64,000 nt of DNA, taken from the NCBI RefSeq assembly GCF_037027585.1, contig NZ_JAXCLE010000002.1, forward strand, positions 62,001 to 126,000, in the 5' to 3' direction. The notes beneath the pieces are model-generated. The model worked only from the letters and a program-made list of their open reading frames with translations, made no database searches and had not been told where the DNA came from. This DNA comes from Solibacillus ferritrahens (GTDB lineage: Bacteria > Bacillota > Bacilli > Bacillales_A > Planococcaceae). Of this stretch, positions 50,141-58,923 are shown one piece after another (within the stretch, counting starts at the first letter, position 1; each line of letters starts with the position of its first letter). Position numbers and translations under genes: made by a program.

Positions 50141-50183
50141 GACTGTAGGCAAACTCGAATTTCTTCGAGTTCGCCTGACAGTC
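50141..50183 (-). terminator. Terminator of def
   Basis: GACTGT-AGGC..ACTCGAA pairs with TTCGAGT..GCCTGACAGTC. The A-run at 50135-50140 gives the U-run on the - strand. Confidence 0.8.
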
Positions 50184-50185
50184 TG

Positions 50186-50221
50186 AAACGCGTGTGAATA
50201 TTTAATTCACACGCGTTTTTT
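50186..50221 (+). terminator. Terminator of ykrA
   Basis: Perfect arms AAACGCGTGTGAAT and ATTCACACGCGTTT are followed by T to 50221. It lies back to back with the def terminator. Confidence 0.88.
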
Positions 50222-50225
50222 ACAA

Positions 50226-50783
50226 TTAATCTCTACCAAATGGGATGCTATTTTCAATTACCGCGAATGGGTCCTTTTCGTTAATTCGGTCATAAAACAT
50301 GATACCGTTTAAATGGTCCAGCTCATGTTGAAAGGCGATTGCAGGGAGTCCTGATAAACGCATTTTCTTTTCTTCTCCGTCCACAGTCATAAATTTAACT
50401 GTAATACGGGCATAACGAGGGACGTAGCCTGGAACAGCGCGATCTACAGATAGGCAACCCTCACCACTTGTAATATACGTCTGCTCCACAGAATGGCTTA
50501 CAACTCTAGGATTGATTGCAACGAAGCTTAATAACTCACCGTCCTCGTTTTCCAAGTGTAAGGCAAACATCCGCTTTAAGCTGTTAACTTGGTTAGCAGC
50601 CAAGCCAATACCTCCGCGTAGATTATATTTTTCAGCAATTTCAGGATTTTGGCTATTAATTAAATACTGTAGTAGATCCTCAGCAAGTTTACGGTCTTCC
50701 GCAGATAATGGAAAATCAATTTCCTCCGCCCGAGTGCGCAATGTCGGATGTCCTTCGCGAATAATATGTTCCATTAATATCAT
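50226..50783 (-). CDS. def: Peptide deformylase
   Basis: The 185-residue enzyme removes the formyl group from nascent proteins. Its three motifs are GGIGLAANQ, EGCLSVDR (the Cys is a metal ligand) and AFQHELDHLNG (two His ligands and the catalytic Glu). The length and insertions fit type 2 enzymes of Gram-positives (DefB/YkrB). AGGAAG lies about 7 bases before ATG 50783. It is monocistronic and divergent from the pdh operon. Confidence 0.95.
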   Translation of the reverse strand: MILMEHIIREGHPTLRTRAEEIDFPLSAEDRKLAEDLLQYLINSQNPEIAEKYNLRGGIGLAANQVNSLKRMFALHLENEDGELLSFVAINPRVVSHSVEQTYITSGEGCLSVDRAVPGYVPRYARITVKFMTVDGEEKKMRLSGLPAIAFQHELDHLNGIMFYDRINEKDPFAVIENSIPFGRD

Positions 50784-51047
50784 GTGAAACTTCCTTTCAG
50801 TTAGAACTTATAGGAATAAGTATACACGACTCTACAGAATGGAAGTAGAAAAAACTTCGGGATTTCCGATTTAAGAATTCGAATTAAGGGAATAAATATT
50901 GTTGAAGTGCTATTAAACGAATAATATTTGGATGTTTTAAAAGTTTCTATTATAGTACAGTAGCGGCGAACTTGTGGTACAGATGATGTAACTGTATTAA
51001 TTTGATGTTAATTATGAAAATTCTTTAATAAAGATGGTAAACAATGA

Positions 51048-51076
51048 TTGACCGATAGATTTTTATTCATTATACT
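51048..51076 (+). promoter_or_regulatory. Promoter of the pdh operon
   Basis: TTGACC (51048-51053), 17 bases and TATACT (51071-51076) predict a start near 51083. The rest of the 362-base gap between def and pdhA (50784-51145) shows no ORF or clear hairpin; a weak CodY-like stretch near 51010 was not convincing. Confidence 0.72.
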
Positions 51077-51145
51077 CGGGGTAGAGTTATATTGTACTAG
51101 TGAAAATAATGATTTTTTTAATACAGTTTAAAGGGGATGTAAACA

Positions 51146-52261
51146 ATGGCAGATAAAATGATGAATCAATTGGACCCAGCTGGAACGTTACAGGAAATTG
51201 AAGGCAAGTTCGAGATGTTCCAAGTGTTAAATGAGCAAGGGGAAGTTGTAAACGAAGCAGCTATGCCGGATTTAAGTGATGAGCAATTAGTTGAATTAAT
51301 GAGTCGTATGGTTTATGTCCGTATTTTAGATCAACGTTCAATTTCATTAAACCGACAAGGACGCTTAGGTTTCTACGCACCAACTGCTGGTCAAGAAGCA
51401 TCACAACTTGCTTCCCATTATGCATTGGAAAAAGAAGACTGGATTTTACCGGGCTATCGTGATGTTCCACAAATTGTTATGCATGGTTTGCCATTATGGA
51501 AAGCATTCTTATTCAGTCGCGGTCACTTTATCGGAAACCAAGTTCCGGAAGGTGTAAATATATTGGCACCGCAAATTATAATTGGTGCACAATATATTCA
51601 AACGGCAGGTGTGGCACTTGGTTTACAAAAGCGTGGTTCAAAAACGGTTGCAATCACATATACAGGGGATGGTGGTTCTTCGCAAGGTGATTTCTATGAA
51701 GGGATTAACTTTGCAGGTGCTTTCAAATCGCCAGCTATCTTCATCGTGCAAAACAACCAATTCGCGATTTCAACACCGCGTGAATTACAGACTGCCGCAA
51801 AAACTATCGCGCAAAAAGGTATAGCAGCCGGCATACCGTCCGTATTAGTGGATGGTATGGATCCGTTAGCTGTTTATGCAGCGACTAAGGACGCCCGTGA
51901 CCGAGCAATTCGCGGAGAAGGTCCAACACTTATTGAAACAATGTGTTACCGATATGGTCCTCATACAATGGCAGGTGATGACCCAACACGTTATCGTACT
52001 ACTGATACTGATAATGAGTGGTCAGCAAAAGATCCATTAGTACGCTTCCGTAAATACCTTGAAGGTAAAGGGTTATGGGATGAGAAGAAAGAAGAAGAAG
52101 TAATTGAGCGTGCTAAAGAGGAAATTAAAGAAGCAATCAAACAAGCCGATAAAGCTCCGAAACAAAAAGTAACAGAGTTAATGGATAATATGTATGATGG
52201 TGAAATGCCATCAAACTTAAAAGAACAGTACGCGATTTATAAAGAGAAGGAGTCGAAATAA
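51146..52261 (+). CDS. pdhA: Pyruvate dehydrogenase E1 alpha subunit
   Basis: This 371-residue thiamine-diphosphate-dependent subunit has the ThDP motif GDGGSSQGDFYEGINFAGAFKSPAIFIVQNN and the active-site region RYGPHTMAGDDPTRYR. With PdhB it decarboxylates pyruvate and acetylates the E2 lipoyl group. AAAGGGGA precedes ATG 51146. It is first in the pdhABCD operon; pdhB starts 3 bases after the stop. Confidence 0.96.
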   Translation: MADKMMNQLDPAGTLQEIEGKFEMFQVLNEQGEVVNEAAMPDLSDEQLVELMSRMVYVRILDQRSISLNRQGRLGFYAPTAGQEASQLASHYALEKEDWILPGYRDVPQIVMHGLPLWKAFLFSRGHFIGNQVPEGVNILAPQIIIGAQYIQTAGVALGLQKRGSKTVAITYTGDGGSSQGDFYEGINFAGAFKSPAIFIVQNNQFAISTPRELQTAAKTIAQKGIAAGIPSVLVDGMDPLAVYAATKDARDRAIRGEGPTLIETMCYRYGPHTMAGDDPTRYRTTDTDNEWSAKDPLVRFRKYLEGKGLWDEKKEEEVIERAKEEIKEAIKQADKAPKQKVTELMDNMYDGEMPSNLKEQYAIYKEKESK

Positions 52262-52264
52262 GCC

Positions 52265-53242
52265 ATGGCACAAATGACAATGATTCAAGCAATTACAGAT
52301 GCATTACGTTGCGAATTAAAAAATGACGAAAACGTTTTAGTATTCGGTGAAGACGTTGGTGTAAACGGCGGGGTTTTCCGTGCTACAGAAGGTCTTCAAA
52401 AAGAATTTGGCGTTGATCGTGTATTTGATACGCCACTTGCAGAATCAGGAATCGGCGGTTTAGCAATTGGTTTGGCGTTAACTGGATACCGTCCAGTGCC
52501 TGAAATTCAATTTTTCGGCTTCGTTTTTGAGGTAATGGACTCAATTAGTGGTCAATTAGCTCGTATGAAATACCGTTCTGGTGGTACGTACAATGCACCT
52601 GTAACAATTCGTTCTCCATTTGGCGGTGGTGTACATACACCGGAAATGCATTCGGATTCTTTAGAAGGTTTAATGGCACAATCACCAGGTTTAAAAGTGG
52701 TAATTCCATCAACACCATATGATGCAAAAGGTTTACTAATTGCATCAATTCGTGATAATAACCCAGTTATTTTCTTAGAGCATTTAAAACTTTACCGTTC
52801 GTTCCGTGAAGAAGTTCCGGAAGAATCATATACAATTGAACTTGGAAAAGCAGATGTAAAGCGCGAAGGAAAAGACCTTTCAATTATTGCTTATGGCTTA
52901 ATGGTTCACGAAAGTTTAAAGGCGGCAGAAGAACTTGAAAAAGAAGGCTATTCGGTAGAAGTGATCGATTTACGTACGATTCAGCCTTTAGATATTGAAA
53001 CAATTATAGCTTCTGTTGAAAAAACAGGTCGTGCAATCGTTGTTCAAGAGGCTCAAAAGCAAGCTGGTATTGCAGCAAATGTTGTCGCAGAGATTACAGA
53101 GCGTGCCATTCTTTCATTAGAAGCTCCAGTATTACGTGTTGCTGCACCAGATACAATTTATTCATTCCCTCAAGCAGAGGGTGTATGGCTACCAACATAT
53201 AAAGATGTAATGGAAACTGCGAAGAAAGTTTTAACATTCTAA
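52265..53242 (+). CDS. pdhB: Pyruvate dehydrogenase E1 beta subunit
   Basis: The 325-residue beta subunit has VFGEDVGVNGGVFRATEGL near the start, the Glu that activates ThDP in FDTPLAESGIGGLAIG, and the transketolase C-terminal domain. It pairs with PdhA in an alpha2-beta2 tetramer. AAGGAG lies in the 3' end of pdhA, about 12 bases from ATG 52265. The E2 gene follows after 18 bases. Confidence 0.96.
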   Translation: MAQMTMIQAITDALRCELKNDENVLVFGEDVGVNGGVFRATEGLQKEFGVDRVFDTPLAESGIGGLAIGLALTGYRPVPEIQFFGFVFEVMDSISGQLARMKYRSGGTYNAPVTIRSPFGGGVHTPEMHSDSLEGLMAQSPGLKVVIPSTPYDAKGLLIASIRDNNPVIFLEHLKLYRSFREEVPEESYTIELGKADVKREGKDLSIIAYGLMVHESLKAAEELEKEGYSVEVIDLRTIQPLDIETIIASVEKTGRAIVVQEAQKQAGIAANVVAEITERAILSLEAPVLRVAAPDTIYSFPQAEGVWLPTYKDVMETAKKVLTF

Positions 53243-53260
53243 GAATTGAGGGTGAGAAAT

Positions 53261-54637
53261 ATGGCATTTACTTTTCGATTACCAGATATCGGAGAAGGTA
53301 TACATGAAGGTGAAATCGTCAAATGGTTCGTTAAAGCTGGCGATCAAGTCAAAGAAGATGATATTTTAGCTGAAGTTCAAAATGATAAAGCAGTTGTGGA
53401 AATTCCGTCACCAGTAGAAGGTACAGTTGAAGAGATTTTGGTGGAAGAAGGTACAGTAGCGATTGTTGGAGATGCCTTAATCCGCTTTGATGCACCAGGC
53501 TATGAAGATTTAAAATTAAAAGGTGATGACCACCACGAATCAAATGAATCAAGTAAAACAGAAGCCCAAGTACAATCCACTGCTGAATCAGGCCAAGATA
53601 TGAAAAAACAGGAAGCACCAAAGGCAAAAGAGGAAGCAGCGAAGCCAGAAGCTCCATCCCAAACAGAAAAAGCTACACCGCAGAGTGAAGAGGATACTTC
53701 AAACAAACGTATTATTGCAATGCCGTCAGTACGAAAGTATGCTCGTGAAAAAGGTGTCGAAATTCAGCAAGTTTCAGGTACAGGTAAAAATGGCCGCGTT
53801 TTAAAAGAAGATATTGAAAGCTTCTTAAATGGCGGGGGACAACCTGATGCTGCATCTGAAGAAGTTAATGAAACAAAACAGACAGAAGCTGTAGAGACGC
53901 AAAAAGAAACAAAACAAGTTGCACCTGAAGGGGAATTCCCTGAAACACGCGAAAAAATGAGCGGCATTCGTAAAGCCATTGCTAAAGCGATGGTTCATTC
54001 AAAACATACAGCTCCGCACGTAACGTTAATGGATGAAGTGGATGTAACAGAGCTTGTTGCGCATCGTAAACAATTCAAGGATATTGCAGCAGAGCAAGGT
54101 GTTAAATTAACGTATTTACCGTACGTTGTGAAGGCTTTAATCTCGACTTTGCGAAAATATCCTGAATTCAACCGTTCGCTAGATGACGCAACACAGGAAA
54201 TTATTCAGAAACATTACTATAATATAGGTATTGCTGCCGATACAGAAAAAGGTTTATTAGTTCCAGTTATTAAGCATGCTGATCGTAAGTCGGTATTTGG
54301 CCTTTCACAGGAAATTAATGAACTGGCTGTAAAGGCACGTGATGGTAAGTTAGCATCTCATGAAATGAAAGGTGCTTCAATATCCATTACAAATATCGGT
54401 TCTGCAGGTGGTCAATGGTTTACACCAGTAATTAATCACCCTGAAGTTGCGATTTTAGGAATTGGTCGAATTTCAGAGAAACCAGTAATAAAAAATGGTG
54501 AAATTGTAGCGGCACATGTGTTAGCATTATCATTGAGCTTTGATCATCGTATGATCGATGGTGCGACTGCACAAAACGCTTTAAATCATTTAAAACGTTT
54601 ATTAAGTGAGCCGCAACTATTATTAATGGAGGCGTAA
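53261..54637 (+). CDS. pdhC: Dihydrolipoamide acetyltransferase E2
   Basis: The 458-residue E2 has a single lipoyl domain (1-80, lipoyl Lys43 in QNDKAVVEI), a charged Ala/Pro/Glu linker, a subunit-binding domain (about 151-190, MPSVRKYAREKGV..GTGKNGRVLKEDI) and a catalytic domain (about 232-458) with FDHRMIDG. It transfers acetyl from lipoate to CoA and forms the complex core. ATG 53261 has GAGGGTGAG upstream; the GTG-type frame start at 53246 lacks spacing. pdhD follows 4 bases after its stop. Confidence 0.95.
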   Translation: MAFTFRLPDIGEGIHEGEIVKWFVKAGDQVKEDDILAEVQNDKAVVEIPSPVEGTVEEILVEEGTVAIVGDALIRFDAPGYEDLKLKGDDHHESNESSKTEAQVQSTAESGQDMKKQEAPKAKEEAAKPEAPSQTEKATPQSEEDTSNKRIIAMPSVRKYAREKGVEIQQVSGTGKNGRVLKEDIESFLNGGGQPDAASEEVNETKQTEAVETQKETKQVAPEGEFPETREKMSGIRKAIAKAMVHSKHTAPHVTLMDEVDVTELVAHRKQFKDIAAEQGVKLTYLPYVVKALISTLRKYPEFNRSLDDATQEIIQKHYYNIGIAADTEKGLLVPVIKHADRKSVFGLSQEINELAVKARDGKLASHEMKGASISITNIGSAGGQWFTPVINHPEVAILGIGRISEKPVIKNGEIVAAHVLALSLSFDHRMIDGATAQNALNHLKRLLSEPQLLLMEA

Positions 54638-54641
54638 AAAA

Positions 54642-56054
54642 ATGGTAGTAGGAGATTTTCCAATTGAACTAGATACTCTTGTAGTAGGTTCGGGCCCTGG
54701 TGGATATGTTGCAGCAATTCGTGCAGCACAAACAGGTCAAAAAGTTACAATCGTTGAACGTGGAGCACTAGGTGGAGTTTGTTTAAACGTAGGCTGTATC
54801 CCGTCTAAAGCGTTAATTTCAGTAGGTCACCGCTTTGAGGATGCACAACATTCAGATGATATGGGTGTTACTGCATCAGAAGTAAAACTTGACTGGTCTA
54901 AAGCACAAGCATTTAAAGACAGCGTTGTTAAAAAATTAGTAGGCGGCGTTGAAGGTTTATTAAAAGGGAATAAAGTAGACATCGTAAAAGGTGAAGCATA
55001 TTTCGTAGATGCAAACACTGTACGTGTTATCGATGGCGATAACGCCCAAACATATACATTCAAAAATGCAATCTTAGCAACAGGATCTCGTCCAATCGAA
55101 ATCCCAACATTCAAATTTACAAAGCGCGTAGTAAGCTCAACTGGTGCATTATCTTTCCCTGAAGTACCAGGTAAATTAGTAGTAATCGGTGGCGGTTACA
55201 TCGGAACTGAGCTTGGTTCAGCTTATGCTAACTTAGGTTCTCAAGTAACAATTATCGAAGGCGGTAAAGATATTTTAGCTGGTTTCGAAAAACAAATGAC
55301 GCAAATCGTTAAAAAAGGTCTTAAGAAAAAGGGCGTTGAAGTAGTAGTAAACGCATCTGCTAAAGGCGTTGAAGAAAACGAAAATGGCGTTGTAGTTACT
55401 TATGAAGCAGGCGGCGAAGAGAAAACAGTTGAAGCGGATTACGTTTTAGTAACTGTAGGTCGTCGTCCGAATACAGATGAAATGGGCTTAGAAGAAGTAG
55501 GAGTTAAATTCGCAGAACGCGGTTTATTGGAAGTTGACAAACAAGGTCGTACTTCAGTTTCTAACATCTTTGCAATCGGTGATATCGTTGCAGGTCCACA
55601 ACTTGCCCATAAAGCTTCTTATGAAGGTAAAGTTGCTGCAGAAGCAATTGCTGGTGAACCATCAGTAGTTGACTACTTAGCGATTCCAGCAGTATGCTTC
55701 ACAGATCCAGAAATGGCAACTGTAGGATACTCTGAAGAAACAGCTAAAGCAGAAGGTCTTGAAGTGAAAGCTGCTAAATTCCCATTCGCTGCAAACGGTC
55801 GTGCATTAGCACTTAACCAAACTGAAGGCTTTGTGAAATTAGTTGCTCGTAAAGAAGATGGCTTACTTGTAGGTGCTCAAATCATCGGTGCTGGTGCATC
55901 TGATATGATCGCTGAAATGGGTCTTGCTATCGAAGCTGGTATGACAGCTGAAGACGTAGCATTAACAATTCATGCTCACCCAACTTTAGGTGAAATTACG
56001 ATGGAAGCTGCTGAAGTATTATTAGGCAACCCAATCCATATCGTATCTAAATAA
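54642..56054 (+). CDS. pdhD: Dihydrolipoamide dehydrogenase E3
   Basis: The 470-residue flavoprotein has the FAD loop GSGPGGYVAAIRAA, the redox disulfide GGVCLNVGCIPSKAL, an NAD loop GGGYIGTELGSAYANLG, and the C-terminal His-Glu pair in IHAHPTLGEI. It reoxidises E2 lipoate with NAD+, and may also serve other 2-oxoacid complexes. GGAGGCG in the end of pdhC precedes the start. It is the last gene of the operon, with a strong terminator. Confidence 0.96.
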   Translation: MVVGDFPIELDTLVVGSGPGGYVAAIRAAQTGQKVTIVERGALGGVCLNVGCIPSKALISVGHRFEDAQHSDDMGVTASEVKLDWSKAQAFKDSVVKKLVGGVEGLLKGNKVDIVKGEAYFVDANTVRVIDGDNAQTYTFKNAILATGSRPIEIPTFKFTKRVVSSTGALSFPEVPGKLVVIGGGYIGTELGSAYANLGSQVTIIEGGKDILAGFEKQMTQIVKKGLKKKGVEVVVNASAKGVEENENGVVVTYEAGGEEKTVEADYVLVTVGRRPNTDEMGLEEVGVKFAERGLLEVDKQGRTSVSNIFAIGDIVAGPQLAHKASYEGKVAAEAIAGEPSVVDYLAIPAVCFTDPEMATVGYSEETAKAEGLEVKAAKFPFAANGRALALNQTEGFVKLVARKEDGLLVGAQIIGAGASDMIAEMGLAIEAGMTAEDVALTIHAHPTLGEITMEAAEVLLGNPIHIVSK

Positions 56055-56062
56055 TAATGATT

Positions 56063-56100
56063 AAAGGCTATGCAGTTGAAAATACTGCATAGCCTTTTTG
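56063..56100 (+). terminator. Terminator of the pdh operon
   Basis: Perfect arms AAAGGCTATGCAGT and ACTGCATAGCCTTT surround a 7-base loop and are followed by TTG. Confidence 0.92.
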
Positions 56101-56224
56101 TTGTCTATATAGATGGATATATTCAAAAGTAATATTGGAATATTTTATATTATAGTAAGAGAATGAAATAGACAGAAATTTCTAATAGTCGTACAATGAA
56201 AGTGTGCGCAAGGGGGTTTTTTAA

Positions 56225-56638
56225 GTGGATATTATACGTACAATCGCTCAAATAGGTATCATCATTTTATTTTATTTAGTAGGAGAATACATAGTTTCAA
56301 TAACTGGAATTATCATACCGGGAAGTATCGTTGGACTTGTATTATTATGGTTATCACTTTATTTCAAAATATTGAATGTGAAATTCATTCAAAAGGGTGC
56401 TAGTTTTATGTTGGCATTTTTAACCTTATTTTTTATTCCTTCCACTGTAGCGGTAATTAACTATCCGGAATTACTTACGGTGTCTGGTGGGCTCCTCATA
56501 TTGGCGGTAATTATAAGTACAATATTAGCGTTAGTCATTACAGGGAAAGTTAGTAGAATTATTGAGGAAAAAGAAAAGCAAAAAAAGGAGGGGGAACATG
56601 TTACCGCAAGTTCTGCTAAGTCTATTTATCATAAGTAG
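56225..56638 (+). CDS. CidA/LrgA-family membrane protein
   Basis: This 137-residue protein has four membrane segments and the family pattern FYLVGEYIVSITGIIIPGSIVGLVLLW, then a charged tail. CidA/LrgA proteins are holin-like; the Bacillus YsbA (PftA) homologue forms a pyruvate channel with its partner. GTG 56225 is 8 bases after AAGGGGG. Its end overlaps the partner gene by 41 bases. It lies right after the pdh terminator, which favours a pyruvate or acetate link by inference. Confidence 0.85.
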   Translation: MDIIRTIAQIGIIILFYLVGEYIVSITGIIIPGSIVGLVLLWLSLYFKILNVKFIQKGASFMLAFLTLFFIPSTVAVINYPELLTVSGGLLILAVIISTILALVITGKVSRIIEEKEKQKKEGEHVTASSAKSIYHK

Positions 56639-57290
56639 TACGGTGTTACTTTTCGTTTTACTGAATAAACTGTACTTGAAAATTGGCAATCCTTTTTTGT
56701 TGCCTATTCTAACTGTTACTTGCATTACGGTAGCGGTTTTGTTGATCTTTAACATACCGTACGAAACTTATATGGAAGGCGGTCAATGGCTATCAAAAAT
56801 GCTCGGTCCTGCAGTTGTAGCATTAGCCTTTCCGCTTTATAATCAACGGGATATTATTTTTAAATATAAATACTCAATTATAATTAGCATTATTGTGGCA
56901 ATGTTAGCAGGTCTTATAAGTGTTGTAGCGTTTCTTTTACTGTTTGGATCGAGTAAAGCCTTTATCTATACTTCTTTACCTAAATCATTGACGACACCTG
57001 TTGCGATGCAAGTAAGCGATCTTATAGGAGGAATCCCACCTCTAACTGTCGTGTTGGTGATGGTTGCAGGTTTTACAGGTGCTATTTTGGGGCCTGTATT
57101 ATTTAAAGTCTTTAAAATTGATACAGCTATTAGCCGAGGTGTTGCTATGGGAAGTGCTTCACATGGTGTTGGTTTAACGAAGCTAAAAGAATACAGTGAA
57201 GAGGATTTGTCTATAGGATCATTATCTATGGGGCTTAGTGCAGTTGTAGGGGCATTTATAATACCGCTTATTTCTTTTTATTTCATTTAA
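56598..57290 (+). CDS. CidB/LrgB-family membrane protein
   Basis: The 230-residue protein has about six to seven membrane segments and the LrgB motifs GPAVVALAFPLYNQR, SLPKSLTTPVAMQVSDLIGG and GVAMGSASHGVGLTK. It is the obligate partner of the LrgA-type protein encoded upstream. ATG 56598 has AAGGAGGGGG close upstream, inside the cidA-like gene. No LytR/LytS or CidR regulator is adjacent. A hairpin follows at 57295-57322. Confidence 0.86.
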   Translation: MLPQVLLSLFIISSTVLLFVLLNKLYLKIGNPFLLPILTVTCITVAVLLIFNIPYETYMEGGQWLSKMLGPAVVALAFPLYNQRDIIFKYKYSIIISIIVAMLAGLISVVAFLLLFGSSKAFIYTSLPKSLTTPVAMQVSDLIGGIPPLTVVLVMVAGFTGAILGPVLFKVFKIDTAISRGVAMGSASHGVGLTKLKEYSEEDLSIGSLSMGLSAVVGAFIIPLISFYFI

Positions 57291-57294
57291 AAAA

Positions 57295-57322
57295 GACAGA
57301 CGACATAAATGAGTCGTCTGTC
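57295..57322 (-). terminator. Terminator of speA
   Basis: Perfect ten-base arms GACAGACGAC and GTCGTCTGTC surround an 8-base loop. The A-run at 57288-57294 gives a U-run on the - strand. Confidence 0.8.
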
Positions 57323-57329
57323 AAACATA

Positions 57330-58799
57330 TTAATATATTGCTTTTCTCTCTTTTATAACTCGTATATTTTGTAACGTACTATCTTCAGGCCCTTGAACAG
57401 GAAGACCCGCTTCAACATTCATCTTAATGAAATCAATATTACTTTGCGTAATGATTTCCCCGGGAATAAAAATCGGAATTCCAGGTGGGTAAACCATTAT
57501 AAACTCAGCACAAATGTAACCTTCAGAAAGTGCAAGCGGTATGCTTTCTGTTTGTGCATAAAAAGCATCCCGTGGTGACATAGCAAGTGCCGGTATTTCT
57601 GGAATTTGAACATTTGTTTCTGTAATTGAAGCATCTGATTCAAACGTTTTTGACATACGTCTTAAAGCATTTATAAGTAAATTTACTTCTTTTTTCGAAT
57701 CTCCAATCGTTACTAAACATAGAATATTGTAGAGATCCGATAGTTCAATTTCTATATTGGCGTTTACTCGAAGCCACTCTTCAGCAACATGACCTGTAAT
57801 ACCTAAATCTTTTACACTGATTAATAGTTTCAATGGATCCATATCGTAAGTTGCAGATGTACCAAGCTTCTCACGTCCTACACAATGAAGATGTGGTATG
57901 GAATTAATACGTTTACGCGCATCTTTTGCTAAATGAATCGCATCGTCCAACAAAGTCTGCCCATGAACAGCTAATTGACGACGGGCTGTATCAATTGAAG
58001 CAAGCATAGGGTAGGAAGTGGATGTTGTTGTTAACATTGAAAATACAGATTGTACACGTTTAGCGGACACAAGGCCCTCTCTAACGTTTAATACTGAACT
58101 ACCTGTCATTGAGCCACCTAACTTATGTGTGCTCGTTGCAGCCATATCTGCGCCTGCTTGCATTGCCGATAAGGGTAAATCATCATGGAACTTAATATGA
58201 ACGCCGTGAGCTTCATCTACAATTACAGGAATGTTTCTCGCGTGAACAATGTCAACAATACGTTTTAAATCTGCTACAAAACCAAAATAAGTAGGGTTAA
58301 TAACAAGTACTGCTTTCGCATCCGGATATTTCAATAGTGCACGCTCAACTGACTCAGGTGAAATCCCATGGGAGATGCCAAGCTCACTATCTACTTCAGG
58401 ATGGATAAAAATTGGGATAGCACCCGCGAAAACAATCGCTGACATAATTGATTTATGTACATTCCGCGGTACTATTATTTTATCGCCCGGACCGACGACG
58501 GTTAAAATCATCGTCATAATGGCGCCACTAGTACCTTGTACGGAAAAGAATGTATGGTCAGCCCCAAAGGCTTGGGCAGCAAGGTTTTGTGCTTGCATAA
58601 TCACACCTTTAGGAGCGTGTAAATCATCTAGTGGAGCAATATTAATTAAATCAATTGATAAAACGTTGTCGCCTACAAATTCTCTGTAAGCTGGATCCAT
58701 TCCCTGTCCTTTTTTGTGACCTGGAATATGGAACTGAATAGGATGTCTGTTGCGATGCTTGAGTAATGCATCAAACAAAGGAGTCTCTAACTGTGACAA
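57330..58799 (-). CDS. speA: Arginine decarboxylase (Orn/Lys/Arg class III type)
   Basis: The 489-residue PLP enzyme belongs to the major Orn/Lys/Arg decarboxylase fold. It has QFHIPGHKKGQGMDP, DHTFFSVQGTSGA, VDEAHGVH and the PLP Lys in STHKLGGS. It resembles Bacillus subtilis SpeA, which makes agmatine for spermidine; lysine activity cannot be excluded. TTG 58799 (MSQLETP) lies 8 bases after GAGGTGG, preferred over GTG 58811. It complements the pot uptake operon 13 kb away. Confidence 0.85.
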   Translation of the reverse strand: MSQLETPLFDALLKHRNRHPIQFHIPGHKKGQGMDPAYREFVGDNVLSIDLINIAPLDDLHAPKGVIMQAQNLAAQAFGADHTFFSVQGTSGAIMTMILTVVGPGDKIIVPRNVHKSIMSAIVFAGAIPIFIHPEVDSELGISHGISPESVERALLKYPDAKAVLVINPTYFGFVADLKRIVDIVHARNIPVIVDEAHGVHIKFHDDLPLSAMQAGADMAATSTHKLGGSMTGSSVLNVREGLVSAKRVQSVFSMLTTTSTSYPMLASIDTARRQLAVHGQTLLDDAIHLAKDARKRINSIPHLHCVGREKLGTSATYDMDPLKLLISVKDLGITGHVAEEWLRVNANIEIELSDLYNILCLVTIGDSKKEVNLLINALRRMSKTFESDASITETNVQIPEIPALAMSPRDAFYAQTESIPLALSEGYICAEFIMVYPPGIPIFIPGEIITQSNIDFIKMNVEAGLPVQGPEDSTLQNIRVIKERKAIY

Positions 58800-58923
58800 C
58801 GCAGGTACCACCTCACTATATTGTAATTTTAAAACAAGTGAATTATAGCACCTATTAAAGATGCTGACTATATAAATATTTCGAATACTTGAAATGAAGA
58901 CACTAATTTTAGGAGGAATGGCT

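Noticed and set aside
51005..51025. CodY-box-like sequence upstream of pdhA
   Set aside because: Only about 10 of 15 positions match the consensus, common by chance in AT-rich DNA.
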